Shown: one piece after another, positions 9,961-64,000 of the stretch
Numbering within the stretch: position 1 is the stretch's first letter
Layout: every line of letters starts with the position of its first letter
From: Cristatella mucedo
Taxonomy: Eukaryota > Bryozoa > Phylactolaemata > Cristatellidae
NCBI GenBank assembly: GCA_009760855.2
Contig: WPIO01000014.1
Span: 4,272,501 to 4,336,500 of the forward strand
Direction of reading: 5' to 3'
DNA: 64,000 nt
Position numbers and translations under genes: made by a program
The notes under the pieces: generated by a model
What the model saw: only the letters and a program-made list of their open reading frames with translations
Databases searched by the model: none
Told to the model about the DNA's origin: nothing

Positions 9961-10690
9961 GAAGTCATAATGCATTCGGAACTTATTGAATCTAATGATC
10001 ACTGCCTTATCACAGTTATTTTTATTAATATATGCTTGAAAAAATAAGAAGGAAGAATGAAAAAATGTCAATCAATTAATGATCAGTCCACAACAGCTGA
10101 AAGACCATGACTTGAGGGTAGACAAGTTCGCTGTTATTTGGATGCAAAGATGCAAAGCAGTGCACACAACGAACGATTTATGTGAATATGCAAAATTTCT
10201 TCGGCTCTACTGTGTAAAAATCCATGCCAATAAGGTCACTCTTACTTTTAAAATTTATCTGCGTCGCAATGAGGAGGAGCGCATGGAGACTTCTGAGATT
10301 ACAACAGTGGGTATCCAGAAGCAAAAGCCGGCCGTAGCTGCTCGGGTTACTGGAAAGAAAAAGGTCCAGTCTCACTTCATAATTAATATATGGCACGTAC
10401 CTCGGACTAGAAATTTATATTTGGCGATGGCATTAGGGAAGGCTTTCGGTGGCGCTTATCGGAAGCGCAGTTATATGCACACCCAACCGGATATCGTACG
10501 ACGTTGTATAGTCACGTGTAGGTAGAGGAGCTCTCTAGTGGGGGCGCCAAAGTCGATTTCGCCATGCTTGTGGCGATGTACTGGAGCTTCGCGGCGCCGT
10601 TCGCATAACCACAAAGCTAAATACTTTGCAGAATTGACATCTGAATCAAGATCTGATTGAATTATCGTATATTTATTCTAGTCGTAAGCG
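9961..10690. other. Region upstream of USP gene; possible promoter and 5' UTR
   Basis: Contains a 148-codon open frame (10079-10525, +) with no recognisable family, and a CpG-containing stretch at 10530-10610 close to the candidate start exon. Core promoter motifs are not obvious. Confidence 0.3.
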
Positions 10691-63448
<52,758 letters not shown>

Positions 63449-64000
63449 GTAATAATGCTTATCCTTTTAAAGTTTTTCCCCTGTCTGTATGCCAGTCTTG
63501 TCTGTATATATCGGGTAGTTTGATGTGTTCAATGCATGTGTGAGGCAATGAAACGGCACCTATTCTTTTTCGGTTACCATAACATCAGAAGTCGTGTGCA
63601 TGTTACATGTCACAAAGCTGTGTAAGGACCTCTTGTTATTATTACTTGATTTAGTATTTGGTTGTACTATAGATAACTCTTCACGTTGTGACTCACATCA
63701 AGCTTTGGTATTGTAAGCTCGACAGGTGAACGAAGCTTGTATAATTGTGATAAGAGCCCAATATCTAGCTTTTATGGTTTTTATTGAAGAATATGTGACT
63801 CGGGGATGTTGCTTGGGTTTTAATTTTTAATCACCTTTAATTAGGAGCCTCTATTGAGTTTAAGGCCTTTAGGCAGTTACCGCCAGGGCTGTGGGTCTTC
63901 AATTGCTCGATGTCCCCCACACATTTTCATTTGCTCGTCAATTGAGCAGCTAACAGTGCCCTTGTAGCTTAAGGGCTCGCTCGGCAGCCTCTCGTGTAGT
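63449..64000 (+). other. Intron following the His-box exon (to window edge)
   Basis: No exon carrying the expected GHY motif was found before the edge. No repeat recognised. Confidence 0.6.

Noticed and set aside
10079-10525. 148-codon plus-strand open frame upstream of the USP gene
   Set aside because: No recognisable motif or signal, no splice context linking it in phase to neighbours; long enough to note but unsupported as a gene.

Overview
The window is nuclear DNA from an invertebrate animal. Short coding exons are flanked by GT-AG introns of 0.2-8 kb, the non-coding DNA is packed with CR1/L2-type LINE tails, tRNA-derived SINEs, Tc1/mariner and hAT remnants and microsatellites, and the two recognisable genes are metazoan types (a USP37-class deubiquitinase and a collagen-C1q secreted protein). 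Nothing here fixes the phylum. There is no bacterial-style gene organisation.

Main gene (+ strand, about 10.7 kb to beyond the right edge). At least 15 exons with mutually compatible splice phases encode a ubiquitin-specific protease of the USP37/USP26/USP29 class. In order they give an N-terminal PH-like domain (10821-11009, 15506-15686), a polar linker (23248-23380, 25155-25271), the catalytic Cys box (25469-25603), an alpha-helical segment (31601-31727), the DAQE box (37688-37854), the zinc-ribbon region (41157-41246, 43150-43275), the core strand carrying VVVIHLER (46387-46557), an insert of low-complexity linker exons (probable 53781-53943; 55087-55173; 56289-56375; optional 59501-59566; 61219-61283) and the start of the His box (63379-63448). 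The catalytic His itself lies past the right edge.

Nested gene (- strand, 49686-51852). A complete three-exon gene for a 327-residue secreted collagen-C1q protein lies antisense inside the large USP intron between 46557 and 55087.

Left 10 kb. This is mostly repeats: CR1/L2 LINE copies including a head-to-head pair at about 3565, SINEs, and a compound GC-rich block with inverted flanks at 8930-9960. A few orphan candidate exons on both strands (7202-7389 +, 8681-8769 +, 7709-7830 -) belong to genes I could not identify; 8681-8769 could be an alternative upstream exon of the USP gene.

Introns. Two LINE 3'-end families, two SINE families (one sharing its 3' tail with the L2-type LINE), a degenerate Ty3/Gypsy element (16.8-18.5 kb, -), four Tc1-like remnants, a 180-bp SPIN-like hAT element with its target duplication (58572-58751), another hAT-like MITE (20182-20454), a 28S rRNA 3'-end retrocopy (45111-45517) and a roughly 0.95-kb foldback hairpin (23466-24412) account for most recognisable non-coding sequence. 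All calls are by eye from reading frames and motifs; no alignment or database search was run.
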